DNA from: Mallotus nudiflorus
Taxonomy: Eukaryota > Streptophyta > Magnoliopsida > Malpighiales > Euphorbiaceae
Length of the DNA stretch: 64,000 nt
Assembly: GCA_947683625.1 (NCBI GenBank)
Contig: CANTUR010000047.1
Span: 1,984,001-2,048,000 of the forward strand
Direction of reading: 5' to 3'
Both the position numbers and the translations under genes were made by a program. This document shows, piece by piece, positions 1 to 14,100 of this stretch. The notes beneath the pieces are model-generated. The model had not been told where the DNA came from, made no database searches, and was given only the letters and a program-made list of their open reading frames with translations. Positions within the stretch are counted from its first letter, which is position 1. Every line of letters begins with the position of its first letter.

Positions 1-3000
1 ATCCATTAGATTTTCTGCATACGATTGAGACTAGGACTCGGACTGCTCACACCGAGTACCAGCGGATTATAATCATCGAGTTGTCTGTCGAGGGACCAGC
101 TCTAGATTGGTTTATTCAGATGATTCAGCCTTACATGATGACTATGACGTGGGCTCAGTTCCGAGAGCGATTCATGAGGAGATTTTGTCCAGAGCCTCTT
201 CGTTTGAGCTATCGTCTCTGTTTGACCAGTATTTCTCACGGTGATCGATCAGTAGAGGAGTATACCCGAGAGTTTCTTCATCTGGGTAGATATGCTGAGG
301 ATTTGATGCAAGATCAGTATTTTGCAGTCACTACCTACGTTACTGGTTTGGGTTTAGCTTTTGCTGGTATGCCTACAGCAGGCCTTACTCTGGAGTCTGT
401 GATTGAGTTAGCTAAGGAGATTGAGTTGAGACTAGTTAGGCAAGGAGCGATGCTTGATTACTACCAGCTGGGAGTTCAGTTGAGTGGATTGCAGGCTACT
501 CCGTATTCTAGTTTTCACGTTGGATCGAGTAGTCAGCAGCGAGGTCCGACTCAGCAGAGTCAGAGACAGCATCAGTGAGTGCATCGGAGCAGTAGACATG
601 GCCGTGGAGGTCAGCGTAGATCATTCAGATTTGGGTCAGGTGCTTCGAGCAGCAGCAGTGGTCATAGTTCTGGATCAGCGGCCAGTGTTTGTCAGACTTG
701 TGGTAGAGTCCATCAGGGACCGTGTTATCTGACACCACTGACATGCTTCAAATGTGGGCAGACAGGACATTTTGCCAGATCGTGTCCTTATTCCGGGTAT
801 CAGCAGCCGCAGATTCTGTAATTCCCACAGCAGTCAATTGCTAGTGCTGCACCAGTTCCATTTCAGTTACCACCAGTTCAACATCAGAGTCCCACTTAGT
901 TTGTTCCACAGCAGATTCGTGGTAGAGGTACTAGAGGAGGTGCCAGAGGTGTTGGCCAGGCTTCTACCAGTTAGCAGGGAGGTCGAGCTCAAGCCAGAGT
1001 TTTTCATCTCACTCAGCAGGATGCTCAGGCATCTAATGCAGTCATGGCAGGTATTGTTTCTGTTTGTTACCTGGATGCATGGGTTTTGTTTGATCCGGGT
1101 GCCACGCATTCGTTTGTTTCTCCCATTTTTGCTTCTAAATCTTATTGGCAAGCTTCGAGGATGGCTTTTCCTTTGTCTGTTGCCACTCCTCTGAGCGATT
1201 CCTTGGACACCGATATTGTTCTTTCTGGTTGTCCAGTTCTCGTGGGAGATAGAGAATTACCCGCTGACTTGATTTTGTTGGATGTGATGGAGTTTGATGT
1301 TATTTTGGGAATGGATTGGTTATCTCAGCACTATGCCGTGGTAGATTGCAGGAATAAAGAGGTGACTTTCAGAATTCCTGATAAAGAAGATTTTAAGTTT
1401 GTTGGTGATAGGAGTTCAGTACCTCAGAATCTTATTTCTGCTATTACGGCTAGGAAGTTATTGAGGAAAGGTTGTCAGGAGTTTTTGGCATTGGTCAGGG
1501 ATATGTCAGTGGAGAAGTTGTCACTCACAGATATTCCTGTTGCTTGTGAGTTTCCTGATGTTTTTCCCGAGGAGTTGCCAGGTTTACCACCTCATAGAGA
1601 GATTGAGTTCTGTATAGATGTGGTTCCAGGTACTACTCCTATATCTATGCCACCCTATCGTATGGCTCCTACAGAGTTGAAAGAATTGAAGGAGCAGTTG
1701 CAAGAGTTGTTGAATAAGGGTTTTATCAGACCTAGTGTTTCTCCTTGGGGTGCACCAGTCCTGTTTGTGAAGAAGAAGGATGGTACCCTGAGACTGTGCA
1801 TTGACTATAGAGAGTTGAATAAGGTAACAGTAAAGAACAAGTATCCTCTCCCGAGGATAGATGATTGTTTGATCAGCTACAGGGTGCACAGTTCTTTTCT
1901 AAGGTTGACTTGAGGTCGGGTTATCATCAGTTGTGGATTAGTGAAGCTGATATTCCTAAGACAGCGTTCCACACTCGATATGGCCATTATGAGTTTCTGG
2001 TGATGTCTTTTGGTTTGACTAATGCACCAGCAGCTTTTATGGACCTGATGAACAGGGTATTCAGACCATATGTGGATTAGTTTGTGGTAGTCTTCATTGA
2101 TGATATACTGGTTTATTCAAGGAGTATGGAGGAGCATGTATATCACTTGAGGATTGTACTACAGACATTAAGAGACCATCAACTTTATGCTAAATTCTCA
2201 AAGTGTGATTTCTAGATGGAGAGTGTTTCTTTTCTTGGACACGTAGTGTCTAAAGAAGCTATTCAGGTTGATCCACAGAAGATTAAAACAGTGTCTGAGT
2301 GGCCTAGACCAACTTCTGTTACAGAGATTCAGAGTTTTCTGGGTTTAGCCGGGTATTATAGGCGGTTTGTGCAGGATTTTTCTAGAATTGCAACCCCTAT
2401 GACTCGCTTGACTCAGAAGAATATTAGGTTCGAGTGGTCAGAAGCTTGTGAGAATAGTTTTCAGTTATTGAAGGAGAATTTGACCACAGTACCAGTATTA
2501 GCTTTGCCTAATAGTGTGGATAAGTTCACAGTTTACTGTGATGCCTCTAGAATTGGCCTTGGTTGTGTGTTGATGCAGAATGGAAGGGTGATAGCCTATG
2601 CTTCGAGGCAGTTAAAGAAGCATGAGCAGAACTATCCTACATATGACCTTGAGATGGCTGTAGTGATCTTTGCTTTGAAGATTTGGAGACATTATCTGTA
2701 CGGGGTGACTTGTGAGATATTTACTGATCACAGGAGCCTTAAGTACATTTTCCAACAGTGAGATCTGAATCTGAGGTAGAGGAGATGGTTGGAATTGTTG
2801 AAGGATTATGACTGTGAGATTCTATATCATCTGGGTAAAGCTAATGTGGTAGTAGATGCCTTGAGTAGGAAGTCCTCAGGCAGTCTTGCTCACATCGATG
2901 TTGAGAGGAGACCATTAATCCAGGAGTTGCATCTGTTGGTGGATCAAGGTCTGATGATGAGGATCAGTAGATCAGGTGGACTGCTAGCTCAGTTTAAAGT

Positions 3001-4441
3001 ACGATCTGTACTGAGGAATAGGATTAACGCAGCTCAGAGCCGAGATCCTATTCTAGAAGAGCTTGCAGAGAATGTCAGAGTACGGAAGTTCACTGATTTC
3101 ATGCTTGATGATGATGGTGTGTTGTGGATCAGTGGTAGATTGTGTGTTCCTGATGTGGATGATTTGAGAGAAGAGATTTTAGAGGAAGCACATTCTACAG
3201 CTTACAACGTTCATCCAGGTGTTACTAAGATGTACCACAGTATCAGGGATTTATATTGGTAGGATGGATTGAAGAAGGATGTCGCTGATTATGTTACGAA
3301 GTGCTTGACGTGTCAGCAAGTGAAAGCCGAAGATCATAAGCCTTATGGGAAGCTTCAGCCTCTTCCTATTCCCGAGTGGAAGTGGGAAAGGATAGCTATG
3401 GATTTTGTGGTCAGTTTACCTCATTCGAAGGATGGATACGACTCCATCTGAGTGATTGTAGACAGATTGACAAAGTCTACACATTTCTTGCATGTAAAAG
3501 CCACTTATTCTATAGCTAGATTGGCGAAGTTGTACGTGAAGCATATCATATGCCTTCATGGAGTACCTGTGTCCATTGTGTCAGATAGAGGTTCGGTGTT
3601 TACTTCTCATTTTTGGCAGAAGTTGCAAGAAGCGATGGGCACTAGGTTGGATTTCAGTACTGCTTTCCATCCTCAGACAGATGGTCAGTTTGAGAGGACG
3701 ATCCAGACACTGGAAGATATGTTGAGGATGTGTGTCCTGGATTTGGGGGGTAGCTGGGATGATCATTTTCCACTCATTGAGTTTGCATACAACAACAGCT
3801 ACCATAGCAGTATTGGTATGGCACCGTATGAGGCATTGTATGGAAGGAAGTGTAGATCCCCTTTGAGTTGGGATGAGGTTGGTGAGAGAGCTTTGACTGG
3901 ACCTGAGATGGTTCAGGATGCTGCAGAGAAAGTCGTCGTGATCAAGCGCAGATTAGAGACTGCAGTTAGTAGACAGAAGAGTTATGCGGATCCTAGGCGC
4001 AGAGATATGGAGTTTCAGGTTGGAGATTTTGTTTTTCTGAAGGTATCTCCGATGAAGGGTGTTATGAGATTTAGCAGGAAGGGTAAGTCAGCACCGAGAT
4101 ATATTGGACCATTTGAGATTCTGGAGAGAGTTGACACTGTTGCATATCGGTTGGATCTACCTCCGAGTATGTCACAAGTGCATCCAGTATTTCATATCTC
4201 GATGTTGAGGAAGTATATCTCAGACCCTTCACACATGTTGCAGCCCGATAGTGTAGAAGTGAGTGAAGATTTGACGTTTGTAGAAGAACCTGTGGCGATC
4301 GTTGATTATCAAGTCCGACAGTTGTGATCGAAGCAGATTCCGATGGTCAAGGTTCTATGGCATAGCGACAGAGTTGAGGAGCATACATGGGAGACTGAAG
4401 CTGAGATGTGAGCTTCTTACCCGTATCTCTTTCCTTCTTGA
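1..4441 (+). pseudogene. Element A: decayed chromovirus gag-pol, 5' end outside window
   Basis: The window opens inside Gag and runs through zinc fingers, protease, RT, RNase H, integrase and chromodomain-like tail, ending at a stop at 4439-4441. It once encoded a Tekay-type Ty3/gypsy polyprotein for reverse transcription and integration. Twelve premature stops are visible: 576-578, 819-821, 897-899, 972-974, 2078-2080, 2213-2215, 2759-2761, 2777-2779, 3260-3262, 3449-3451, 4325-4327 and 4409-4411. A one-base loss near 1866, in the RT, shifts the frame. Most stops fit CAG to TAG/TGA or TGG to TAG/TGA transitions, as expected from deamination of methylated cytosine. Protease (LFDPGATHSFVS), RNase H and integrase motifs remain recognisable. 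The copy cannot code for a full protein and is clearly older than element C. Confidence 0.95.
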
Positions 4442-4474
4442 TCTTGTTTTTTTGGAATTCGGGGACGAATTCTT

Positions 4475-4489
4475 GTAAGGGGGGAAGAC
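4475..4489 (+). other. Polypurine tract of element A
   Basis: A purine-rich run containing GGGGGGAAGA directly abuts the 3' LTR start. This is the expected plus-strand primer site. The same tract in reverse complement abuts the 3' LTRs of elements C and E. Confidence 0.85.
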
Positions 4490-7400
4490 TGTAATATCCC
4501 GTATTTTTAAAATATTTTTACACTGTACCGGGATATACAGTGTTAATAATTTTTATGTATATATTACGACATTTTTACGAGTTAAGAAGTATTTAAAACC
4601 TATTTTAATTGTGTATTATTTAAAGTCCTTTACGTAAAATTTTCCCGGGACTTGCATTTTCGGGAAAATTTTCACGTAAATAATTTATTATTAATTATAT
4701 TAAATATATTTTCGGACTTGCATGAACTCATACATGTTTTTAAATTACTAAATAAAGCCTATGTGTAATTATTTATTTAATTAGGGTTTAATATTACCCT
4801 AATATTTTATTAATTATTTATTAGTTTTATTGTTATTTAATTATTTTTATTTAGTATAAATTATTAAAAATATTAAATTATATGTGTGTGGTGTATATTT
4901 AATGTGTGTAATTTAATATTATTTTAATATATAGTATAAAGTATATATATATACATATAATACATCAAAAATCAAAACTTTTAGAAAATTACACTTTTGC
5001 CCCTGAAGCATCTCCTTCCCCGATCTTCACCCTCATCGCCGTCCGATGCCTGCAACTGCCGATTCCTCACCGTTGGTGTGCCTTCCGATGTGCCACCACC
5101 TTCTCCAGCCTTCCTCACCGCCTGTAGCAGCGGATTCCGGCGCCTGGAAACCATTTTTGGCCATAGAAGCCGAATTTCCTTCCACCGTCGTTTATGACGA
5201 TTCCGGCCACCGTTTTCGACACCGCCAATCTCTTTCTTCTCCTTGAGCTCCGATGAGTGTGATTCTAACTTTGGTTTGAGCTTAAATGGTCTAAATTTGC
5301 TTAGGTTTCGAATTTTTCAATTCGGCCATATTAGGGTTTTTAATTTTTTTGAGCTTCGAATTGATTGATTCATGGAAAATCCCTTCACAAATGTTGATCC
5401 TAGTAGCTTGATCTGAATTTATGAATTTTTGTGGAATTTTTGGAGATTTTTTGGATTTTTGGGTATTTTTGAATATTTTAATATTATTTTCTAATTTTCG
5501 GAAATTAATTATTTAAATTATGAAATTGTGTTTTATGGTTAAATTAGGTGTTGAAATGAATTATAGGAATTTATTTGGAATTTTTATGAATTTTTATGTA
5601 TTTATTTTGAATTATTGAAGTTTATGTAATTTGGGAAATTAGGGTTAATTATGTTTTTAATTGAATTTAATTGGATAATTGAGTTTAATTATTAATATTA
5701 TTGATAAATATGTTGAGAAAATTAATTTTTGGATAATTATACTATTTTTGGTGAATTTTTGAAGTAATTTTAGTATATTTATATATATAGGGGTATTTTG
5801 GTAATTTTATACAAAATTGGCTAAAAATGTAATTTAATTGGTTTTAATAGTTATTTAAGGTATAAAAATGATTTCTATAAATTATTTGGTATTTTTAACT
5901 AATTAAAACTATTTTTCGTGAATTATTTTCAATTATATATATAATATACGGTTTTACTAATAAAATGAGTTTTTATCGGTTTTTATTGTGTTTAAAGGTT
6001 AATTATGTAATTTTTACTTATAAAATGGATTTCTATGTTATAAGGATATTTTTGGTATTTCTGGAATTGTTCTGTGTTTGTGGACCCCGGTCGGTGGACT
6101 GTAGTTTGGAGTCCGACCGTGGGATTTTGATTGTGCCCTTTGTAGTTTTTCGAAGTGTATTTCCTTGCAGGGTCGGCTCTACTCTTTTGAGTAGAGAGAT
6201 GTCCATTTTACAGGGGAGGTTCTGTCAAATTTTCGATAGAATTCTTGTAAAACGTGATATCCGGTCGAACCCTGATATCGATTCTGTGTTTAATATTCTA
6301 GATCGAATTCTAGGATTTCTGTTAGGTTTATTCTGATGTCTATTATTTATTGCTTGTTTAGTTGCGCCGAGACCGAGGGCTAGTGGACCAGGCCCGTCGG
6401 ACCCGTCTCGTGGAGCGCACTAGGGTGAGTTACTATACTATATATATATATTTTAGGATGCATGATTTAGAAATATACGTTTTATTTTGATTAAATATGC
6501 ATAAATAATTTGATTATTACTTAAGTTTATATTTAGTTTATTTTTGGTATATATTAAATTGTATGCATGTTTTGTTAATAAATTATATTTAAAATGTTTT
6601 TAAATATATTTCTAGTTTAATTTATGATTTGATTGGATTTATTTGACGTATATATACTCGAAATATACCTGGTTTACTTTTGGTATATTTCTAGTATATA
6701 TATGGTTTATGTTGATATTTTATTGAACTTCATGCATCATTTATTTTTGGGAATGAATGTTTTATATTATTAATAATGAAGGATATCAATAGAACGTGCT
6801 ACCTAGTGGACAACACTAGGACCGAGTACGTACCGGTACGCCTATAGTATTTAGGCTATATTACTAACCTATTTATGGATATTGATTGATTATGATTAAT
6901 GATGTGTGAGATGTGATTGGGTGTGATTGCTGGAGCTCGGTTGACCAAGTGTCTCGAGGCCAATCACACTGGCAGTCAGACTGCTGGAGCTTGGTTGACT
7001 TAGTGTCTCGGGGCCAGTCTACTATCTAAATGGATTAAGTGGATATATTTAGAATAAGTGAGCCTGTGTGGCTAGAGTGTTGTCTAACACTGTTTTCGAG
7101 GTTGCGATATTCTAGGGTTCTATGTGATCCTTCATAACTTGTGATTTTCAATAAAAATATATAAAAATGATTTTTCTGCATTTGTGTGAATTTGCATGTA
7201 TATATTTACATATGAATTTGCATTTAGTGTGTATGTATATATATTATAGTAATTCACTCAGTGAGGTCTGACTCCCCTCCGTTGACAATTTTTCAGGAGA
7301 GTCAACATCTTCAGACCTCAGTAGTAAGCCTATACGCTGGATTTCTTCCGCCCCGGCTTCTTTGTGTAAACTGCTTACTTGAGTCTTATTTTTATAATCT

Positions 7401-7701
7401 AGACACTGCAGTAGTTGTAAATTAATTATGGGATTTTATGTATTTTATTTATGTGAGATATTGTATTATTTTTGAAACTGGATTTGTATTCAAAGATTTA
7501 TATATATGAGATGAGATTTGACTAAAATCCAGTTGGTGAAAATAATATCATGATATTTACGATTTCTATTTCCGCTGCATTTGATATTGTTATTATTATT
7601 ATTGCATGTTTTATTTTATTTTTAAGCTTGCTACGAGTTCCGGATTTGAAAGAATTCATGTTCCCTAGCGCCGGTCATGGCCCCTGCTTTGGGTCGTGAC
7701 A
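4490..7701 (+). repeat. 3' LTR of element A (3212 bp)
   Basis: The LTR starts TGTAATATCCCG right after the polypurine tract and ends GGGTCGTGACA, giving TG...CA termini. The next five bases, GAGTC (7702-7706), should be one copy of the target duplication; the other is left of the window. A TATA-like AT stretch lies near 4930-4960, followed by a pyrimidine-rich GC-richer segment (about 4990-5250). The first putative donor is mutated here (GATGAG instead of GGTGAG near 5253). The other predicted splice sites and hairpins of the family are present: TTCCTTGCAG near 6165, GTGAGTT near 6424, TTTTTCAG near 7294. The element is inserted in the opposite orientation into LTR D. Confidence 0.95.
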
Positions 7702-7999
7702 GAGTCAGACCTCACTGAGTGAATTACTATAATATATATACATGCATACTAAATTACAATGCACACAATCAAAAGTATATATACCTGATAAGTATATATA
7801 TACAAGTAAATACACACAGATGCAATAAAATCATTTTATATATATTTATTGAAAATCACAATTTATGAAGGATCAAATAAAACCCTAGAAAATCGCAACC
7901 TCAAGACAGTGTTAGACAACACTCTAGCCATACAGGCTCACTTATTCCAATATATAATCACTTGTTCCATTTGGACAGTAGACTGGCCTCGAGACACTA
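7702..7999 (-). mobile_element. LTR D, fragment 1
   Basis: This is - strand LTR sequence that starts about 437 bp into the LTR (counted from its TGTCACG end), because element A interrupts it on the left. It stops at CACTA (7995-7999), where element C inserted. It continues at 19170. Confidence 0.9.
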
Positions 8000-10900
8000 T
8001 GTCACGACCCAAAACAGGAGTCATGACCGGCGCTAGGGAACGGGAATTCTTTCGAATCCGGAACCCGTAGCAAGCCTAAAAATAAAATAAAAATGCAATA
8101 ATAACCATAAAAATATAATATTCAGCGGAAAATAAAATCATAAATATTACAACATCATCCATCTCAACTGGATATAATTCAAAACTCATCACATCGCATA
8201 TATAATCTCATAAGTATAATCTTTATACAAATCCAGTTTTAACATAATACATCTCTTTAAAATAAAGTACATAAAATCCAATACTTTAATTTACAACTAC
8301 TGCAGTGTCTAGATAAAATAAATAAGACTCAAGTAGACAATTTACATAAAGAAGCCGGGGCGGAAGAAATCCGGCGTATCGACCTGCTACTGAGGTCTGA
8401 GGAAGTTGACTCTCCTGAAAAATAGTCAACGGAGGGGAGTCAGACCTCACTGAGTGAATTACTATAGTATATATACATACACTCTAAGTGATAATGCATA
8501 CAGTCAACAGTATATGAATAATATGTATATATACAGGCAAGTTCATACAGATGCAGAAAAATCATTTTATATATTTTGTCTGAAAATCAACTTTTATGAA
8601 GGATCACATAGAACCCTAGAATATCGCAACCTCAGAAAAACAGTGTTAAACAACACTCTGGCCATACAGGCTCACTTATTCCAAATATATCCACTTAATC
8701 CATATGGACAGTAGACTGGCCCCGAGACACTAAGTCAACCGAGCTCCAGCAGTCTGACTGCCAGTGTGATTGGCCCCGAGACACTTGGTCAACCGAGCTC
8801 CAGCAATCACACCCACAAACCACATCTCACACATCCAATAATCATAATCAAATCGATATCCACAAATAGTCAGTAATAAAGCCTAAATACTATAGGCGTA
8901 CCGGTACGTACTCGGTCCTAGTGCTGCCCACTAGGTAGCACGTTCTATTGATATCCTTCAGTAATAAATAATAAAACATTCATTCACAAATACATGATGC
9001 ATGAATTTAAATAAATCAACAATATAAACCATATATATACCGAAAATATACCAAACATAAACCAGTTATATTTTGAGTATATATACGTCAAATAAATTCA
9101 ATCAAATCATGAATTAAACTAAAAATATATTTAAAAACATTTTAAATATATTTTATTAATAAAACATGTATATAATTTATTATATACCAAAAATATACCA
9201 AAAATATACTTGAATATAAATCATGTTATTTATGCATAATTAGTCAAAATAAAACATGCATTTTCTAAATCATGCATCCTAAGCATATATATATAATATA
9301 GTAACTCACCTAATGCGCTCCACGAGACAGGTCCGACGGGCCTGGTCCACTAACCCTCGGTCTCGGCGCAACTAAACAAGAAATAATTAATCGACATCAG
9401 AATAACCCTAACAGAAATCCTAGAATTCAATCTAGAGTATTCAACACAGAATTGGAAATTAGGGTTCGACTGGATATCACGTTTTACGAGAATTCTACCG
9501 GAAATCCGGCAGAACCTCCCCTGTAAAACAGACATCTCTCTACTCAAAAGAGTAGAGCCGACCCTGCAAAGAAAATACACTTCAAAAATAAACACCACAA
9601 TCAATCACAACCCCTCGGTCGGACTCCAGACTACAATCTGTCGACCGGGGTCCACAAACACAGAAAATATATTCAAATATACCAAAAATATCCTTAAATC
9701 ATAAAAATACATTTCATACGTAGAAATTACATAATTAACCTTGAAACACTATAAAAATCGATTAAAACTCATTTTATTTGAAAAACCGTATATTATATAT
9801 ATAATTGAAAATAATTCACGAAAAATAGTTTTAATTAGTTAAAATACCAAATATTTTGTAGAAATCATTTTTATACCTTAAATAAATATTAAAACCAATT
9901 AAATTACATTTTTAGACAATTTAGGGTAAAATTACCAAAATACGCCTATATATATATATATACCTAATTTACTTCAAAAATTCACTAAAAATCATACAAT
10001 TATCCAAAATTAATTTTCTCAACATATTTATCAATAATATCAATAATTAAACTCAATTAACCAATTAAATTCAAATAAAAACACAATTAACTTAATTTTC
10101 CAAAATCACCTAAACTTCAATAATTAAAAATAAATACTTAGAAATTCATAAAAATTCCAAATAAATTCCTATAATTCATTTCAACACCTAATTCAACCAT
10201 AAACTCCAATTTCATAATTTAAATAATTAATTTCCGAAAATTCGAAAATAATATTAAAATATTCAAAAATACCCAAAAATCCAAACAATCTCCAAAAATT
10301 CTACAAAAATTCATACATGAAGATTAAGCTACCAGGAACAACATTTGTGAAGGAAGTTTCCATGAATCATCCAAATTGAAGCTCAAAAAAATCGAAAAGC
10401 AAAAGTGGCCGAAATATTCAACTCAAAACCTAAGCAATTCTAGACCGTTTTAGCTCAAACAAAAGCTAGAATAACACTCACCGGAGCTCAAGGAGAAGAT
10501 AGAGACCGGCGGTGTCGAAAACGGTGGCCGGAGGAGGGAGAAACGACGTGAGGAATAGTGGGTGGTCCGGCGCCTACCTACGGGAAGAAGAAGAAGAAGA
10601 AGAAGAAAAAGAAAAAGAAAGAAAAGGAAAGAGAAAAGAAAAGAAAAAGAAAGAAAAAGGAAAAGAAAAAGAAAAAAAAAGAAAAAAGAAAAAAAATAAA
10701 TTTTAATAATTTAATAATAAATAAAATAATCAAATAATAATAAATAAATAATAAAATATTAGGGTAATAATAAACCCTAATTAAATAAATATACACACAC
10801 AAGCTTTATTTAATAATTTAAAAATATGTATGAGTTCATGCAAACCCGTAAATACATTTAAAATAATTAATAATACATTGTTTACGTGGAAATTTCCCCG

Positions 10901-11074
10901 AAAATGAAAGTCCCGGGAAAATTTTACGTAAAATACTGAAAATAATAGACAGTAATTAAAATAGGTTTAAAATACATATCAACTCATAAAAATATCGTAT
11001 ATACAGTCAAAATTATTGACACTGCATATCCCGGTACAGTGTAAAAATATTTTAAAAAAACACGGGATATTACA
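8000..11074 (-). repeat. 3' LTR of element C (3075 bp)
   Basis: On the + strand it reads TGTCACGACCC to GGGATATTACA. The polypurine complement (CTTCCCCCCTTAC) follows at once at 11075. It is near-identical to 16095-19169. It differs from the E and B LTRs by a replaced promoter segment that holds a long GA-rich tract (10579-10699). Confidence 0.97.
10579..10699. repeat. GA-rich low-complexity tract in C 3' LTR
   Basis: About 120 bp of almost pure purine (GAA, GAAA and AAAG units) on the + strand, so a CT tract in the LTR's own direction. It occupies the place where the other LTRs carry a TATA-like stretch and a unique GC-richer segment. It yields a spurious lysine/glutamate-rich ORF. A second copy is at 18674-18794. 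Confidence 0.9.
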
Positions 11075-11090
11075 GTCTTCCCCCCTTACA
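11075..11090 (-). other. Polypurine tract of element C
   Basis: The complement of a GTAAGGGGGGAAGAC-type tract lies directly next to the 3' LTR and primes plus-strand DNA synthesis. It is preceded, in element direction, by a conserved GAATTCGGGGACGAATTC palindrome-like sequence. Confidence 0.85.
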
Positions 11091-11128
11091 GGAATTCGTC
11101 CCCGAATTCTAAAAACAAGATTACAGAA

Positions 11129-14100
11129 TCAGGAAGGAAAGAGATACGGGTAAGAAGCTCGCATCTCAGCTTCAGTCTCCCACGTATGCTCTTCAACTCT
11201 GTCGCTACGCCACAAAACCTTGACCATCGGAATCTGCTTCGATCGCAACTGTCGAACTTGATAATCAACGATCGCCACAGGTTCTTCTACAAACGTCAAA
11301 TCTTCACTCACTTCCACACTGTCTGGTTGCAACACATGTGAAGGATCTGAGATATACATCCTCAACATCGAGATATGAAATACTGGATGCACCTGCGACA
11401 TACTCGGAGGCAAATCCAACCGATATGCAACAGTGCCAATTCTCTCCAGAATCTCAAACGGTCCAATATATCTCGGTGCTAACTTACCCTTCCTGCCAAA
11501 TCTCATCACACCCTTCATCGGAGATACTTTCAGAAAAACGAAATCTCCAACCTGAAACTCCACATCTCTGCGCCTAGGATCCGCATAACTCTTCTGTCTG
11601 CTAACTGCGGTCTCTAATCTGCGCTTGATCACGGCGACTTTCTCTGCAGCATCCTGAACCATCTCTGGTCCAGTCAAAGCTCTCTCACCAATCTCATCCC
11701 AACTCAACGGGGATCTACACTTCCTTCCATACAACGCCTCATATGGTGCCATGCCAATACTGCTATGGTAGCTGTTATTATATGCAAACTCAACAAGCGA
11801 CAAATGATCATCCCAGCTACCTCCCAAATCCAAGACACACATCCTCAACATATCTTCCAGTGTCTGGATCGTCCTCTCAGACTGGCCATCTGTCTGAGGA
11901 TGAAAAGCAGTACTGAAATCCAACCTAGTGCCCATCGCTTCTTGCAACTTCTGCCAGAAACGAGAAGTAAACACTGAACCTCTATCTGACACAATGGACA
12001 CAGGTACTCCATGAAGGCACACAATATGCTTCACGTACAACTTCGCCAATCTAGCAACTGAATATGTGGCTTTCACAGGCAAGAAATGTGCAGACTTCGT
12101 CAATCTGTCTACAATCACCCAGATGGAATCGTATCCATCCTTCGAACGAGGTAAACCGACTACAAAATCCATGGCTATCCTTTCCCACTTCCACTCGGGA
12201 ATAGGAAGAGGCTGAAGCTTCCCAGAAGGCTTCTGATGTTCAGCTTTCACTTGCTGACACGTCAAGCACTTAGCAACATAATCAGCAACATCCTTCTTCA
12301 ATCCATCCCACCAGTATAGATCTCTGATACTGTGGTACATCTTAGTAACACCAGGATGAACGCTGTAGGCTGTAGAATGTGCTTCCTCTAGGATCTCTTC
12401 TCTCAAATCATCCACATCAGGAACACACAATCTACCACTGATCCACAACACACCATCATCATCGAGTGTGAAATCAGTGAACTTCCCTGCTCTGACATTC
12501 TCTGCAAGCTCTTCCAGAATAGGATCTCGGCTCTGAGCTGCTTTAATCCTATCCCTTAGTACAGATCGTACTTTAAACTGAGCTAACAGTCCACCTGATC
12601 TACTGATCTTCATCATCAGACCTTGATCCACCATCAGATGCAATTCCTGGATCAATGGTCTCCTCTCTACACCGATGTGAGCAAGACTACCTGAGGACTT
12701 CCTACTCAAGGCATCTGCTACCACATTAGCTTTACCCGGATGGTAAAGAATCTCGCAATCATAATCCTTCAACAGTTCCAACCATCTTCTCTGCCTCAAA
12801 TTCAAATCTCGCTGCTGGAAAATGTACTTAAGGCTCTTGTGATCAGTAAATATCTCACAAGTCACCCCATACAAATAATGTCTCCAAATCTTCAAAGCAA
12901 AGATCACTGCAGCCATCTCAAGATCATGTGTGGGATAGTTCTGCTCATGCTTCTTCAACTGCCTCGAAGCATAGGCTATCACCCTTCCATTCTGCATCAA
13001 CACACAACCAAGACCAATTCTAGAGGCATCACAGTAAACTGTGAACTTATCCACACTATTAGGCAAAGCTAATACTGGCGCTGTGGTCAACTTCTCCTTC
13101 AACAACTGAAAACTATTCTCACAAGCTTCTGACCACTCAAATCTAACATTCTTCTGAGTCAAGCGAGTCATAGGGGCTGCAATCCTGGAAAAATCCTGCA
13201 CAAACCGCCTATAATACCCGGCTAAACCCAGAAAACTCCGAATCTCAGTAACTGAAGTAGGTCTAGGCCACTCAGATACTGCTTCAACCTTCTGTGGATC
13301 AACCTGAATACCTTCTTTAGACACTACGTGTCCAAGAAAAGAAACACTCTCCATCCAGAAATCACACTTCGAGAATTTAGCATAAAGCTGATGATCTCTC
13401 AGTGTCTGTAGTACAATCCTCAAATGATATACGTGCTCTTCCATACTCTTCGAATATACTAGTATATCATCAATGAAGACTACCACAAACTGATCCACAT
13501 ACGGTCGGAATACTCTGTTCATCAGGTCCATAAAAGCTGCTGGTGCATTAGTCAAACCAAAAGACATCACCAGAAACTCATAATGACCATAACGAGTGCG
13601 GAACGCTGTCTTAGGAATATCAGCTTCACTGATCCGCAGCTGATGATAACCCGACCTCAAGTCAACCTTAGAAAAGAATTGTGCACCCTGTAACTGATCA
13701 AACAAATCATCTATCCTCGGGAGAGGATACTTATTCTTCACTGTCACCTTATTCAACTCTCTGTAGTCAATGCACAGTCTCAGGGTACCATCCTTCTTCT
13801 TCACAAACAGGACTGGTGCACCCCAAGGAGAAACACTAGGTCTGATAAAACCCTTCTCCAACAACTCTTGCAACTGCTCCTTCAACTCTCTCAACTCTGC
13901 AGGAGCCATACGATAGGGTGTCATAGATATAGGAGTAATACCTGGAACCACATCAATACAGAATTCAATCTCTCTATGAGGTGGTAAACCTGGCAACTCC
14001 TCGGGAAAAACATCAGGAAACTCACAAGCAACAGGAACATCTGTGAGTGACAACTTCTCCACTGACGTATCCCTAACCAATGCCAAAAACCCCTGACAAC

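Noticed and set aside
10512..10706. Lys/Glu-rich 64-aa ORF (and its copy at 18607-18801)
   Set aside because: It is the translation of a GA-rich low-complexity tract inside the C LTRs.
12740..13072. 110-aa ORF opposite gag-pol, repeated at 25181, 33405 and (as 86 aa) 63268
   Set aside because: Antisense shadow of the RNase H coding region; it recurs only because gag-pol recurs.
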